From assembly GCA_021018815.1 (NCBI GenBank), contig JAITYX010000002.1, positions 14,766,342 through 14,830,341 of the forward strand: a DNA stretch of 64,000 bases, written 5' to 3'. Below are positions 13,072-26,425 of the stretch, one piece after another. The position numbers and the translations under genes are program-made. Under the pieces are notes generated by a model that saw only the letters and a list, made by a program, of their open reading frames with translations, made no database searches and had not been told where the DNA came from. Source of the DNA: Talinum fruticosum (Eukaryota > Streptophyta > Magnoliopsida > Caryophyllales > Talinaceae). Within the stretch, counting starts at the first letter, position 1. Each line of letters starts with the position of its first letter.

Positions 13072-13708
13072 AATAATAATAATAAGCTAAAATAAGTTAG
13101 TATAACATAAACAAATAAAAATGAATAAACATTAAGATATATAACAATTCAAACATACCTAAATTTTTTAAAACAATTAAAAATATCGTTCTTTTATCGT
13201 AATTAAAACTCTCACTTCTTTTATTCAAAAGCTACTGTGGCTATATTAGTACTTATGGCAGTAAAAAAATAATCTCTCTATTTCAAAATACATGTCAATT
13301 TTAACTATTTTTTTTTCCTTTCATAATATTTATTACTTTAATAATATATTAATAATTAGTTTAACAATTTTATTCTTATTAATTAATTTTCTTTTTTATT
13401 AATTTTTTTATTTTTAATAAAATCTTAGAATAATTTAATTTTTTAATATAAATTTTATCCTTTAAGGACAAATTTATGTGATAGGCTAAATTGATCCGGT
13501 GTGAATCACGTTGTACGATATTAATTGTCAGCATTTCTGATTTTTTATTAATAATTAATATCTGGAGGCAACTCCAAGACGCCAACGATCTTCTATTTTA
13601 TTTTTTTATTTTTAGAAAAAGCCAAAAACGTACCATAAAATCTTCAAATATCTACCCAATTATTTTCCACTCCCCTCACCCTCACTACTCTAAGCTCTCG
13701 TGGAAAGC

Positions 13709-15678
<1,970 letters not shown>

Positions 15679-16502
15679 GGCATACTGAGCGCAATGTGAT
15701 GAACATATTCTATCGCCATTAGATCTGTATGTGACATTGTAACCCAAACCATGAAATCTGTACTCCATTCCCGGCTTTCTCCCTGTTAAAAGTTACGCAT
15801 GTTTGGTTATTTACTGTGAAGGATGATTGTGATTAAGGGGTGAGCCGTTAAAAGTCCTATCTTGGATGATCCTGGAAGCACAGGTACAGCATGACTCGCT
15901 GGATATGGATAAGGTAAAGTCCTTCAGACCACGTCAGAATTTCGTCTTCTAGTGACAATTTGAACGTTATGCCAAGAATGGTAGACAAAGCTTAGGGCTA
16001 TTACTGGTTAAGTTAGTTACGGTGGCCCTATTTGTTGATACTCTCACAAACTAAGTAATGTGTTTTTACCACTCATCACAATCCAATAGTTAGGTGAGAT
16101 TTTGAGAATCAAGTACTCAACCTGAAACTGGCATTTTGAAATTTAAATTTAAAATTCAAATACATTGAAATAACTTATACAACAAATACACCTAAAAAAA
16201 CATATATGTGACGAAAGGGCACGTACTCATAGGAGAGTAATATTTTGCCCTTCACCTACCGACGTCATGCACAATATTTTTTGACTGATTGAGAATGAAG
16301 AGGTGCCCCAATGGTTAAAAGGTTGGGACAATTTTCATACCATCATTCCAATTGCCAATTTCCCACACTGCTTTTTTTTAGGGGGAGAGAGATTGATCAT
16401 CCTTGCCCCTAAGCCGAGTCCATGGCACGTACCTCTTACTGCTATTTTCTGGCAGTATTTCAGAATGTGCGGATGGATGGGGCGAGTAACAATGGCAGAA
16501 CT

Positions 16503-16548
<46 letters not shown>

Positions 16549-16908
16549 GAGTGCAGTAACTGGATGTTGCACAATTTCTTCGGAACACCTGCTCTTATTT
16601 TTTATCTCCTACAGAAGGAGTCAACCTTTCTTTAATTATGACATCTCAACCATTGATGAAGATTGATACATAAAGAGAATAACTTAAGCATCTTTATCTG
16701 TTATGATACATGGCCTGCTATTGCCCCATTATTTTCTTCAAAATACAAATAAACAATTGGAGAGGGGTTAGGTTCTCTTCACTGTGCAAAATAATCCTTC
16801 AAATCTTCCCCATAAGGGTGTTCCACACATCCTTCTCTAGGGAACTGGTCAAAAAACAATGGAATCAAAGGTCGAAAACGTCTAGTAGATGCTCAATGTC
16901 ACGCAACT
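15679..16908. other. Intergenic region between convergent genes
   Basis: Holds the 3' UTRs of the plus-strand protease and the minus-strand V-ATPase gene. It also has a (GA)n microsatellite of about 20 units (about 16505-16546). No other gene is supported. Confidence 0.6.
16505..16546 (+). repeat. (GA)n microsatellite
   Basis: An uninterrupted GA run of about 42 bases in the spacer downstream of the cysteine protease. Confidence 0.95.
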
Positions 16909-19900
16909 TCAGTGGTCATCTTCATCGCCAATCGATGAAAATGAGAAAGGACTGAACTTGTAACCATCTCCTAAGTAGAATTTGTTTTGGAATTCCACCC
17001 AATGAAGACGCAATGCATGAAGAAAAGCACTTAGGGTTTCCATTACCAGCAACACACCGATCGTAGCAAAGACGAACACGATAATGCCCACGATGAGAAT
17101 AACTACATTGTTGAACCTGCAAAAAGCATGAAATGATCTTCAGTTTAATCGTTTAACCGTTGGGTTGATTCCGTCAACTGCAAAATATATGACCCTCAAC
17201 AACAACGATCCTAGGGTGGATCCACCAAAGTGGAGACCAGGAAGTGCATATGTACTCAACTTTACCCTTCATAGACAGAGAGGCTTTCTCCTGGAGCACC
17301 ACTAAATATTTTCAAAAGAGAATCACATACAGTAAGGGGAACATCAGCGAGGACAAAATTCCTAATCCACCAAAACCCTCGTATCTGATGATGCTCAAAA
17401 CTCCATACATAGTCTCACTGGTAAATGCCACTTATCAAAAACATTTTGGGACATTATTTTGAGACACTTCAGGTTGAGGAACTGGAGTGGAATTGGAATT
17501 ATTAAGAGTAAACAGTGGTTCTGAAAATTGCAAAGCACCCTTCATTTCGCCCCACTTATTTAATTTTCTATCCACAGAAACAATTAATGTGGCATGAGTA
17601 CAAGACATAGCAACATAATGAACAATTTAAGAGAAAAGGTATTTCAACATACCCCCACGCCAGAAGCAAAACCTTGTCATAGAACACTGAAGACAACTCT
17701 GAGTGAGCCAAGCTGCAGTTAAAACAAAAACATTGCACCAATCAGTAGCCTTCTTTTGGAAACCCAGATCATTGGTCTTTTCAGTAACAGCATAGATACA
17801 GTAGCAGGTCTTCAAATATCACCCACGTGAGCATTCACAATCCCCAAACCCCCCTCCCCACCCCCAAAAAAAAGATACAAAAATAGGGAATGTAACTCTC
17901 AAGTCTCAACCAGTGAAGACTATAATTTTGCTGGAACTAGTTACCAGTAATCTCAACTCAAAGACCATCCCGATTATTGTTATGAACCTATGGTTCAGGT
18001 TTACTGTTATCTAAACCAAAGATTTACGGTATTGTTATCATTCAGGACAAGTACCTTAATGCCCATAAACGAAGGTATGAAGCGGTATTTGAAACTGCTC
18101 CAAGTACGAATTCTATAGTGTGTATCAGCTGATGAACCAACACTTCACCAAATTCAAATTCCTCATGCCCTCCATGAGAATCATGATTTGCCTCTGCCTG
18201 AAGGCTTTCTTCACCTTCAAGTGGCATATATGACTCGCCTTGGTGTCTCTGCAAGAGCATTAAATTTTAGCCTCAAGCAATACAAGCTATGCTAGACCAA
18301 TCAACTGGTTTGGGAAGCAAATTTCAAAGAAACATACACTTTGGTGTTGGGCCTTCAGAATAAAAGGCTTCGGAAGTAGCATCCATGGCACAGAGACAAG
18401 GGCTAGCAGCAGCAGTACAAGCTGATACATGAAAAGAATTATTTGATGCATGCACTTTGATATTTATCACATAATCCAATTGGCTGTCAAATCGAAGCCT
18501 AGTAGAGAAATATAAACCTGGGCTGTCTTCTGGCCAGGGAAAAGCTGGTTTTCACCCAAATCATCAGTAGGGCTTAAGAACATGTAGATCATTATGTGAT
18601 ATAAATCAGCTTGAGAGCCAGTGCACCACTTCACAATAATGAGAACGGAGAGGTAGCCAAACAAACTGTTTAGAAAAATCATCTGAGGAATAAACTGGAA
18701 CCTGCACCATTAATTAAGCAGCTCAATAACAAATCAAAAAATTCAAAGAGAACTTTAATTGAAAAGGTAACTGATACTAATTATTCTAAAGCACTGATCA
18801 CAATCAAATTAGATTTTCAAGACCAATATCTTAGACGTACCATGTATCCACAGAGCTTTTAAAAATTTTGCATTAAAATAACTCATTAGGATCCCCAGAT
18901 TCATTTGAGCAACCCCAAGGAGGATTGACATCTTCATCTTTAGTGAGTTAAGGAACGGCAACTCGCTTCGAGATCCGTGCCATACAGGATCTAAACCAAA
19001 TGGGTATGTGTCCCTCACTTTGATCAAACCATCTGTGGTCGCATCCCTACAATAAATCAGCAGAGATCAGTAAGAGACACCAGAACATTTCAGCAACAAT
19101 ATAATTGTTGCATGGGGCAATTGTCCATACTCGCAGGAAAGATCCCGGCATTCATAGGCTGACTTGCTAAACAAGGGAAATGGGACTGAGAAAAATTCAT
19201 TATAGATAAAGCCAGTGTAGATTGAGAACACTGCCATCATCATAATGACATATCGGCCACCAAACATCATCTCCATGATGTCTCCCAGTTTCTGCAGGGA
19301 AAAATCATGTAGCAATCCAGTCAGGTCTTCTACTGTAAATATTAAACAACAGAAAGACAACAATCAAGGGATGAACTGCAAAATACAAACATAAGTATCA
19401 GCAGAAAGACAACAATCAAGGGATGAACTGCAAAATACAAACATAAGTATCAGCACTTCTGTTATTTTAAGAACTTGCATTTTTCTCAACCAAAGGACCC
19501 AAATGACCCCTGCATTAATTAAGAGATATGAACAAACATCAATCATCAAGCCTTCCATCCACTGATGCAGTTACAGCTAACATGTAATCTACTCGCTTTT
19601 GAATTATAACTTCATGCTCATGAAACTCTTTACCTGACCTCACTAGAGGCACAGAATCAAACCAATTTGTCCTTAAAAAGCACCTTAACTAGTTTAAATT
19701 TGATACTGCATTAAGGGAACATAGTTTGGAAATCGGAGATCCCATTTGCAGGAGATACTAAAAATCACCTTATACACTAGGATGATGAGTACAATACTAG
19801 GATGCTATTTGAGCAAGACTGTAAGAGGATTGTGAACATGACACCAAGTTGCTACAGTATTGATAGTTTTCATAGGAGGTTTACCTGACTGGCAAGCTTC

Positions 19901-22900
19901 TTTTCCCTGAAAATCAAGAACAGTGTTGCAAGCAACAAGCATATACCGTGCCCCCAATCACCAAACATGACAGCAAACAGGAAAGGGAAAGTAACGATTG
20001 TGTATACAGTTGGATTGGCTTCCTGATACCGAGCAATCCTGCATATAGGAAAAACCATCACTTCAGAATTGATGAAAATATTTAAAAAGACTTATGAACC
20101 CCCCCAAAAAAAAAAATTACAAAGAATATGAAAATAGTATAGGCTCATGAAGCAACCGGACAAAACTACTAATTCAAACTAATACTCAAAAGGTCAATCT
20201 CCAACCTCCGGTGCAGGGTGTGGGAAATACGTGATGCAGACACTGCAGTGCAGGGTGTGGGAAACAAAGCAAAATAAATTTATCAAAAAAGAAAAGAGAA
20301 AACAGAGAAAAGGTAGGTGATTTCTTTTCTTGTCTTTGTAAAGAAACTTTCTGTACTCTTATTGGAAACCCCAAAGATTTGTTCCACCAATATAATCCAA
20401 AACTTATTACATCTATGCCTGGAGTCAAATTGATAAACAACGGCACTCACAGAACTCAATTAACCTTGATACAAAATACAACTCACCCATAAGCATCGAC
20501 AATTTCCTGAAAAGCAGAAGTAAACTTGTTTGTCCGGAAATATGTTGGAGGTGACTCCCTTGTGTACAGAACCTGAAAGATAGCTTCAACCTCTGAATTT
20601 GAATTCACAGTTGCCCGGTGCAATGCATCTTGGATCTGCGTTGATCGAGCACCCATTTCAGTTTGAGATTCCTATAACCTAATGTCAAAATAGATATAAG
20701 TATCTCAGATAGTTAAAATAAGCAGTTTACCTCTTTTGTTGCGAAAACAGGGCACCACCCTTCTGCCACAAGACATTTCTTGGTCACATCCATGCTAAGC
20801 ATGTTCAAGGTGTGGTAAATGGACTTCTCCTTTCTCACCTTCAAAATAAGAATAAGAGTTTAATTTCAAACATGTAACGATCATATCAAAAACAAGAAGT
20901 GTATTGCTAATAAAATGATAGGACACAGTAAGGCGCACCAGAAGGCTCCACTGCTCAAACTGATCACCAATAGTCTGTAGTAGGTTGCCACGATGCAGAA
21001 GTCCAACATCAATTGTAGTTTTCAGCTCTGAAATTCTTCCAGAAACCTTAAATAAAGAATCATTGCATCAGAACATTCACATCATTTGAACAAAGAAGAG
21101 TTCACTGTGCAGACACAGAATATTCACGATGTAAAAGAAAAAATAATTACAATAGGATGGCAAGGGGCAAGGGGCAAGGGGCAAGGGGCAAGGGGAAAGA
21201 ACATTAAAAGTGAACTGAACTAGCGGTAAAAAAATTTACACGTAGATGAATGTATTATCAGGAAATGACCAAACCAGACACAAAGGTCAATAGAGAGCCA
21301 TACAAGCAAGGGAATATTAGGTTTCAGGACAGAAGAATACTAGGTTTTTGAAGTTCTTCATTCTACAACAAGAACAAGCTAAAAACGGGACAAACGGATG
21401 AAAAAAGGTGTAGAAGTTCATATGTTTACCTCTTTCAACATCTGAGCTTGTTTGCCAAGGTCCTCGCTGAAAGAGTAACGGTTAGCCCCAAATGCTTCAC
21501 ATATCTTAAGAATTTTGTTCTTTGCCCTTTCTCCAGAATAGAAAATAACAAACACATTTTTCTCAACCTGAAAAATGGTAAGTCAATATTCAGAATACTC
21601 AACAAACCTTCATGATCCTTAGCAGTTATAAATCATATAGCCCTATGTGAAGCTATTTGCCTATTTGGTCTTGAAGTATAATAATAATAATAAAATAAAG
21701 ATCATAGTTAATAATTGTGGAATTGTGCCGTATCAAGGGCAGCATATGTACTGAGAGATTTACATGCATCTTGCTCCTTGTTTTAAATGACTATATGTAG
21801 GTTAATGCTTCCATCAGATCTGCATGGTATCAAATATCTTTACTATGCTTCTATTCATATTCTGGAGTACTAAAGTATAGGTGGGCTGGTGAACATTTAC
21901 AAAAAAAAGAATTCTTCTTCCATTCCTCTGGCTAAAACCTTTCTGAAAAATAAGACAGACTAGAAAAATTAATCTCAACCTTCTCTCCAGAAGCAGGATC
22001 AATAACGGGATTCTCCACTGTTGCCTGCCTTACAAAGACATTACCCCTGGTAGCACGAAACAAGATCCTTTCAAATGCCATAGACTTGTCCCTGGGTACA
22101 AGGCCAGTTAAAAACCCCAATTGCACTGGCTTTGATGGATCAACGGACTTGTCCTGAACATCACATCATAGTAAAGATTACTCAAAAGGGCAACAAGAGA
22201 TATTGGTAACAAAAAGTATAACAAGGCAAGTGCAATTTACTTGGTCCAACAGTAAAGGTGTGTCCAGCGACTCTTCAGTATGTTGTGAATCAGATTCCAT
22301 CTGCTGAGCTGCAGCACTTCTTTGAGCTGAATGAAAGAATTCTCCAGCCTAAAGGAAGATGTACAACACACTCAAACAAAATCACATGACCAACGAAATT
22401 ATACATGAAAATGGAAATGGATGTAATTCTCCTTCTTGTCTAAGAAGCATTTCCCCTTTCCCTTCATACATGTTGCACAGTCATACAAATTTAATATTCA
22501 AAAAGTAAAGACAAGTGAAGAAATTACCTTCTGCAGAACAAGTTTAAATTCAACAAGTTCATTATAAGCTCGTTGTAACTTTTCACTGTTTGAGTTCATC
22601 TCAGTCAACTCAGCTTCCAGCTCTCCAAGTTTTACCTGTGGAAATCACATTTGACCATACCAATGAGCCATATTTTGCAAATAACACACGTCTTTATTTT
22701 CTGAAAGGGATAGATGGACAGGAATGGAATAAGGGCTCCAAATATACCTCCAGGTCATCCATGTTGATCTCACTTCGAGTGAAAGACTTTGCTGGGGGAG
22801 AAATGCCAGCGTTCACCATTTGTTCCTTGAAATAACGTAACCTACGAGCCATTTCTCCGCATTTTTTAATCTTTACAACAAAAAAGAAACATCAGCCGAC

Positions 22901-24700
22901 CAAGATGCCAAAAAAGAAAAAAAACAGCAGACTTAGCACAAAAAACAGTGCACTGAAGTATCATTCCACTTAAAGGGAATTGCAAGAAAAGAAAAGCCTA
23001 CAACCCACCAATAAACTTAGGTCCACAGTTTACCCTTAAAAACAAGCAAAATATACAAGCACGCATGCTAGAGGTATGCATATATACACAATGTCACAAT
23101 CAATGACTAAAACTACAAATTTTTTCAGGCGAGGAGCACGGACAAATAAGCATGAGATCTAATAAACTCAGTTCCAAATGATACAGAAAGATCCATTCCA
23201 TGAATGACCATTTTGATCAGTCAGATAATTCAGGCATTTATAACTATTTGGTTGCAGACTTAAAATCAAACATTCAGTTGCAGACAATGAATGGCATAAC
23301 GCAAACCTCAAACATACCTGATTTGCATAAGTTCGCTGGAAAGGGCTCTTCTCTGTGTTCAACTGGAGAGAACAATACATTAAAAGCAATTAGAGACAAT
23401 AGACTACAAACCTATGCACGTAGTAATTAAATTCTGGCTGAGAATACTATCATGTAAATATGGCATAAGAGGCTAAATGACAGAAAAAACTTCAGTTTAA
23501 GGACTTTAAATGAATGGCAAAGACAACGAATAATTTTTATATGGGAGAAATCCCTTCCCCCCTCCCCCTTTTCTACCCATCACTTCAAGAAAAGGAAGGA
23601 GAGAGAGAAAGATGCTGGAAATCCTCCAAAGGAAAGTTAAGCAATTTGTGGGTCAATGCACCAACTCTTAGCCTCAGTCTAAAGCAGAGGAAATCTTCCA
23701 TCATCAATTTGTTACCGTCTTTAAAGCAACATTCTTCAGAATGGACGACAGATGCACGAAAAAAAAAAAAAGCAAGAATGCTAGAGAAAAACTTTTGGTG
23801 ACAACTGACAACCATGTTCAGAAACACAACAAAATCCTGAAGCACATATCCATGGTCATAAAGGTCTAAGTACTCCAAAACTTCCACCATCAACATTATA
23901 ATGGACCTCCATAATTTTCCCTGACATCAATTCTCTTTTTAGTCAAAGTGCACAGTAGCTCGGGATGATCAAAGTCTTAGCTTGCTCATATTCCGGCCTT
24001 AATAAATCCCAGTTAGTAATTTGCATACATATTTAGTATCCACAAAAACCCTGAAGAAAGCTTAATGCTTAGTCAACTACATAGACAAAATTCAAATGTC
24101 AAAATTTTGGTCGTTTTACTTTGCAAGAATCATGCTAAGTGCTTCCCCTCCACAACTGATTTCTTGTCCTATGTATCAAACTATTCAAAATGTCAACGGT
24201 CTCTAACCAAGCATAAATTTCCAGACAAGACAATCAATCAAGCCATTAAAGACGATCCTTACAAACTCAGCCAATCAATCACAAGAAGATTCAAACGCAA
24301 CCATATGGTCCAGATTAATCAGAATTCAACTAAAACCGAAATAAAAAAACGAAATCCACAAAAATTAAATCCAGGAATTGATCAAAACACACACATTGCT
24401 AGGACGAGGCAATCGCTACTCAATTAAACTCGAACACAATATCAAACAAACCCCTAGAAACGCAATTGACAATCCTCGATCGTGTAAACAATAAGAAAGT
24501 CGAAATTGTATATTGTAGAAAGAGAAGGAAGGAGAGAGAGAGAGACGGACATCTTTGAACTGGACGAGGCCGAGATCGCCGAGGTAAGAGATGGTGAGAT
24601 GAGAAGACTCGATAGGGATGATCAACTGAACCAACTGCATTGGCTCGGAACGCATCAGATCCATGGGCGGACAGCATCCTCCTCCTCGGTGGTCTCCCAT
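16909..24700 (-). CDS. VHA-a: V-type proton ATPase subunit a (VHA-a3-like), 18 exons, one apparent frameshift
   Basis: Membrane subunit of the Vo sector that forms the proton half-channels against the c-ring and acidifies vacuole or trans-Golgi. Exons: 24700-24551, 23362-23318, 22870-22748, 22635-22528, 22348-22241, 22153-21980, 21567-21430, 21046-20939, 20838-20731, 20635-20487, 20038-19885, 19291-19131, 19046-18841, 18701-18518, 18421-18338, 18248-18055, 17712-17653, 17116-16909. About 820 residues, the family's usual length. The N-terminal half is cytosolic (start [20 protein letters not shown], conserved [11 protein letters not shown]). The C-terminal half is multi-pass membrane ([31 protein letters not shown]). 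The essential arginine sits in [15 protein letters not shown] across the exon 16/17 border. All phases agree except within exon 13, where a five-base run (18861-18865) appears one base short; the consensus FNAKFFKSSV is broken there while the next exons are intact. Protein similarity is closest to tonoplast-type isoforms, but isoform assignment is tentative. Confidence 0.95.
19351..19454 (+). repeat. Exact 52-bp tandem duplication in a V-ATPase intron
   Basis: Positions 19351-19402 are repeated without visible change at 19403-19454, inside the intron between exons 11 and 12. It starts AGAAAGACAACAATC and ends AGTATCAGC. The lack of divergence points to a recent event. Confidence 0.93.
21169..21196 (+). 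repeat. Five G4 tracts spaced by CAA (heptamer repeat)
   Basis: Tandem CAAGGGG units within the intron between V-ATPase exons 7 and 8, G-rich on the strand opposite the transcript. GGGG tracts separated by three bases satisfy the standard G-quadruplex pattern. Confidence 0.9.
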
Positions 24701-24705
24701 TGTTC

Positions 24706-24708
<3 letters not shown>

Positions 24709-24740
<32 letters not shown>
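24709..24740 (+). repeat. (CT)n microsatellite in the V-ATPase 5' leader
   Basis: A run of about 16 CT units just upstream of the V-ATPase start codon (GA on the transcript strand). GA/CT tracts in 5' leaders are common in plants and can bind GAGA-type factors. No direct regulatory evidence is visible here. Confidence 0.85.
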
Positions 24741-24744
<4 letters not shown>

Positions 24745-25075
24745 TTCAACTATGAATGAATCAGGGAAGGGAGAGAAGACAGTTTTCCCCCTTTCGCCTC
24801 ACAATTAACAAATACACAACAAGTCTCCCACCACGTTGTCTTCTGACAGCTTAAACCTTGACTCTTTGATTTAATCCGCCCTTTCCTTTCCTTCGCTCTA
24901 TTGTTTTGTTCTTATTTGGCGATTTCCTGTCTCTTGTTTTGTTCCTCTGAAATTGTCCCACATAACATTGGGTTGTCTCTCTTCGTCTCCCTCATCCTGG
25001 ATTTGGGGTTAGGGCTTTGGCCCATTACTCATTTCTCCTTGGCTTTTAACTCCTATATTATTAGGTCGGATTAGT

Positions 25076-25355
25076 GAGTGCTCATAATAAAATGTCATTA
25101 AATTATTTTAAAAAGTTAAAAATATCACTAATTAATTTGATCATCAACGATTATCAATAGACTAATAAACAATATCACTGATGAAATTTCGTTCATACAC
25201 GTGTTATTAAATCATCGGTGCAACAACGGATAAAATGAGTTATAGTGACATTTTTTACCCGTAATAATTAGTACAGTGGCAATCGTTGATCATCAAATAA
25301 TTAGTGACATTTTGACATTCCGAGATAATTAAGTGCCATTTTGATCCGAGCACTT
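25076..25355. mobile_element. Mutator-like foldback MITE with target-site duplication
   Basis: The two ends are inverted repeats of roughly 90-100 bp. The left arm starts GAGTGCTCATAATAAAATG. The reverse complement of the right arm starts AAGTGCTCGGATCAAAATG. Both arms then contain AAAATNTCACTAATTA and GATCAACGATT-type segments in the same order. The element is flanked on both sides by CGGATTAGT (25067-25075 and 25356-25364), a 9-bp direct repeat as left by Mutator-family transposases (10 bp if the preceding T is counted). It has no coding capacity. Confidence 0.85.
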
Positions 25356-26267
25356 CGGATTAGTATGACAAACTCACTCGAAATTTGAAGTTCGAATTAT
25401 AATTCTGAATTATATTTGAGTTAGTATAGGTGTAACAAGTATAGTCCGAGATAAACCCAAAACATATATTAACACGTACCAAATTGAAGCCAATCTTATA
25501 TCAAAATTTTTAATTGTAGAACAAGTTTGATAAACCAAATATCAATCAACTTAAAATCAATTGGACTGAAACCTGAATTTTGTACACCCGAACATGACCT
25601 AATATTTCACACCCAACCTAAAATCTAACCAAATAACCCATTTATCAAGTATAGTTAGGATTTAATATTAGAACGAACTTTATATTTTTCTTTTTTGAAA
25701 ATAAAATTACACAAAAATCACTTGACACTATGACATAATAAAGTTGAATTATAATTACCATGCTCATGAGGATCCGAGCTATATATGTTTGACTTAATAT
25801 CCAAACTAGGAATGTTCTACATCTGACACAAATTAGTGATGTTACATTTTGCTAATACGGTATACCTAATTATGGGCCGCCGCTTTGGTCCATAGTCTAC
25901 CCTTTTTGGGTTGGGCTAGAAGAGTAACGTCAGAAAACGGATTTTGGCCCAATCCAAGTAAGAATGTAACATGCCTCAGCACTGTTGGCTGGTCTAAAAC
26001 CTAAAATTCCCACCAATATAGGTTTAAGTATTGAATTAATATATCTCGGTTTAAGTGGTTTCATTCTTGGTCGTTAATTTGAACCTTTAGTTTGAAAGTA
26101 TTACATATAAAGAAAATTATATTTGTAAATTAACAGTAGCTCGATACTAATTGTCAGATGATTCTCTTACAAAAACAAAAAAACACATAATAAAGAATTT
26201 ATATTTTGTATTCAAGAAAACATTTGCTGTTGTGTTTTCACTCAAGTATCTCAAAACTTTCATTATT

Positions 26268-26425
26268 TTTCTTTTTTTTTCCTTGAATTTTGATACAGAG
26301 GAGATAGCAAATGCCAATGTAGGCAGATGAGTAAATAAATTACACACGTACATAGTTTATGGAGAATCAAACCCTAATATCCTTTTTAAAAAATAAGATA
26401 TTTTACCACTAGACTACCCAAAATA
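26268..26425 (-). mobile_element. tRNA-derived SINE
   Basis: Read on the minus strand, the unit starts near GGGTAGTCTAGTGGTAAAAT, a good Pol III A box. About 35 bases later GGTTTGATTCTCC matches the B box. A T/A-rich tail follows (an A-rich run on the minus strand near 26265-26282). This is the standard SINE layout. Target-site duplications were not identified. Confidence 0.65.

Larger units (their letters stand above)
6630..13690. other. AT-rich intergenic region made of repeats
   Basis: About 7 kb with no supported gene. It holds a possible SINE (about 7735-7882), homopolymer tracts with T16 followed by G8 (about 7233-7262) and T17 (about 8331), a short tandem array (9660-9870), AAT microsatellites (about 10072-10100 and 10232-10323), a duplicated AT-rich block (10336-10530 and 10792-10990) and a Helitron-like 3' end (about 13048-13071). 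It looks like an accumulation of decayed transposable elements. Confidence 0.65.
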
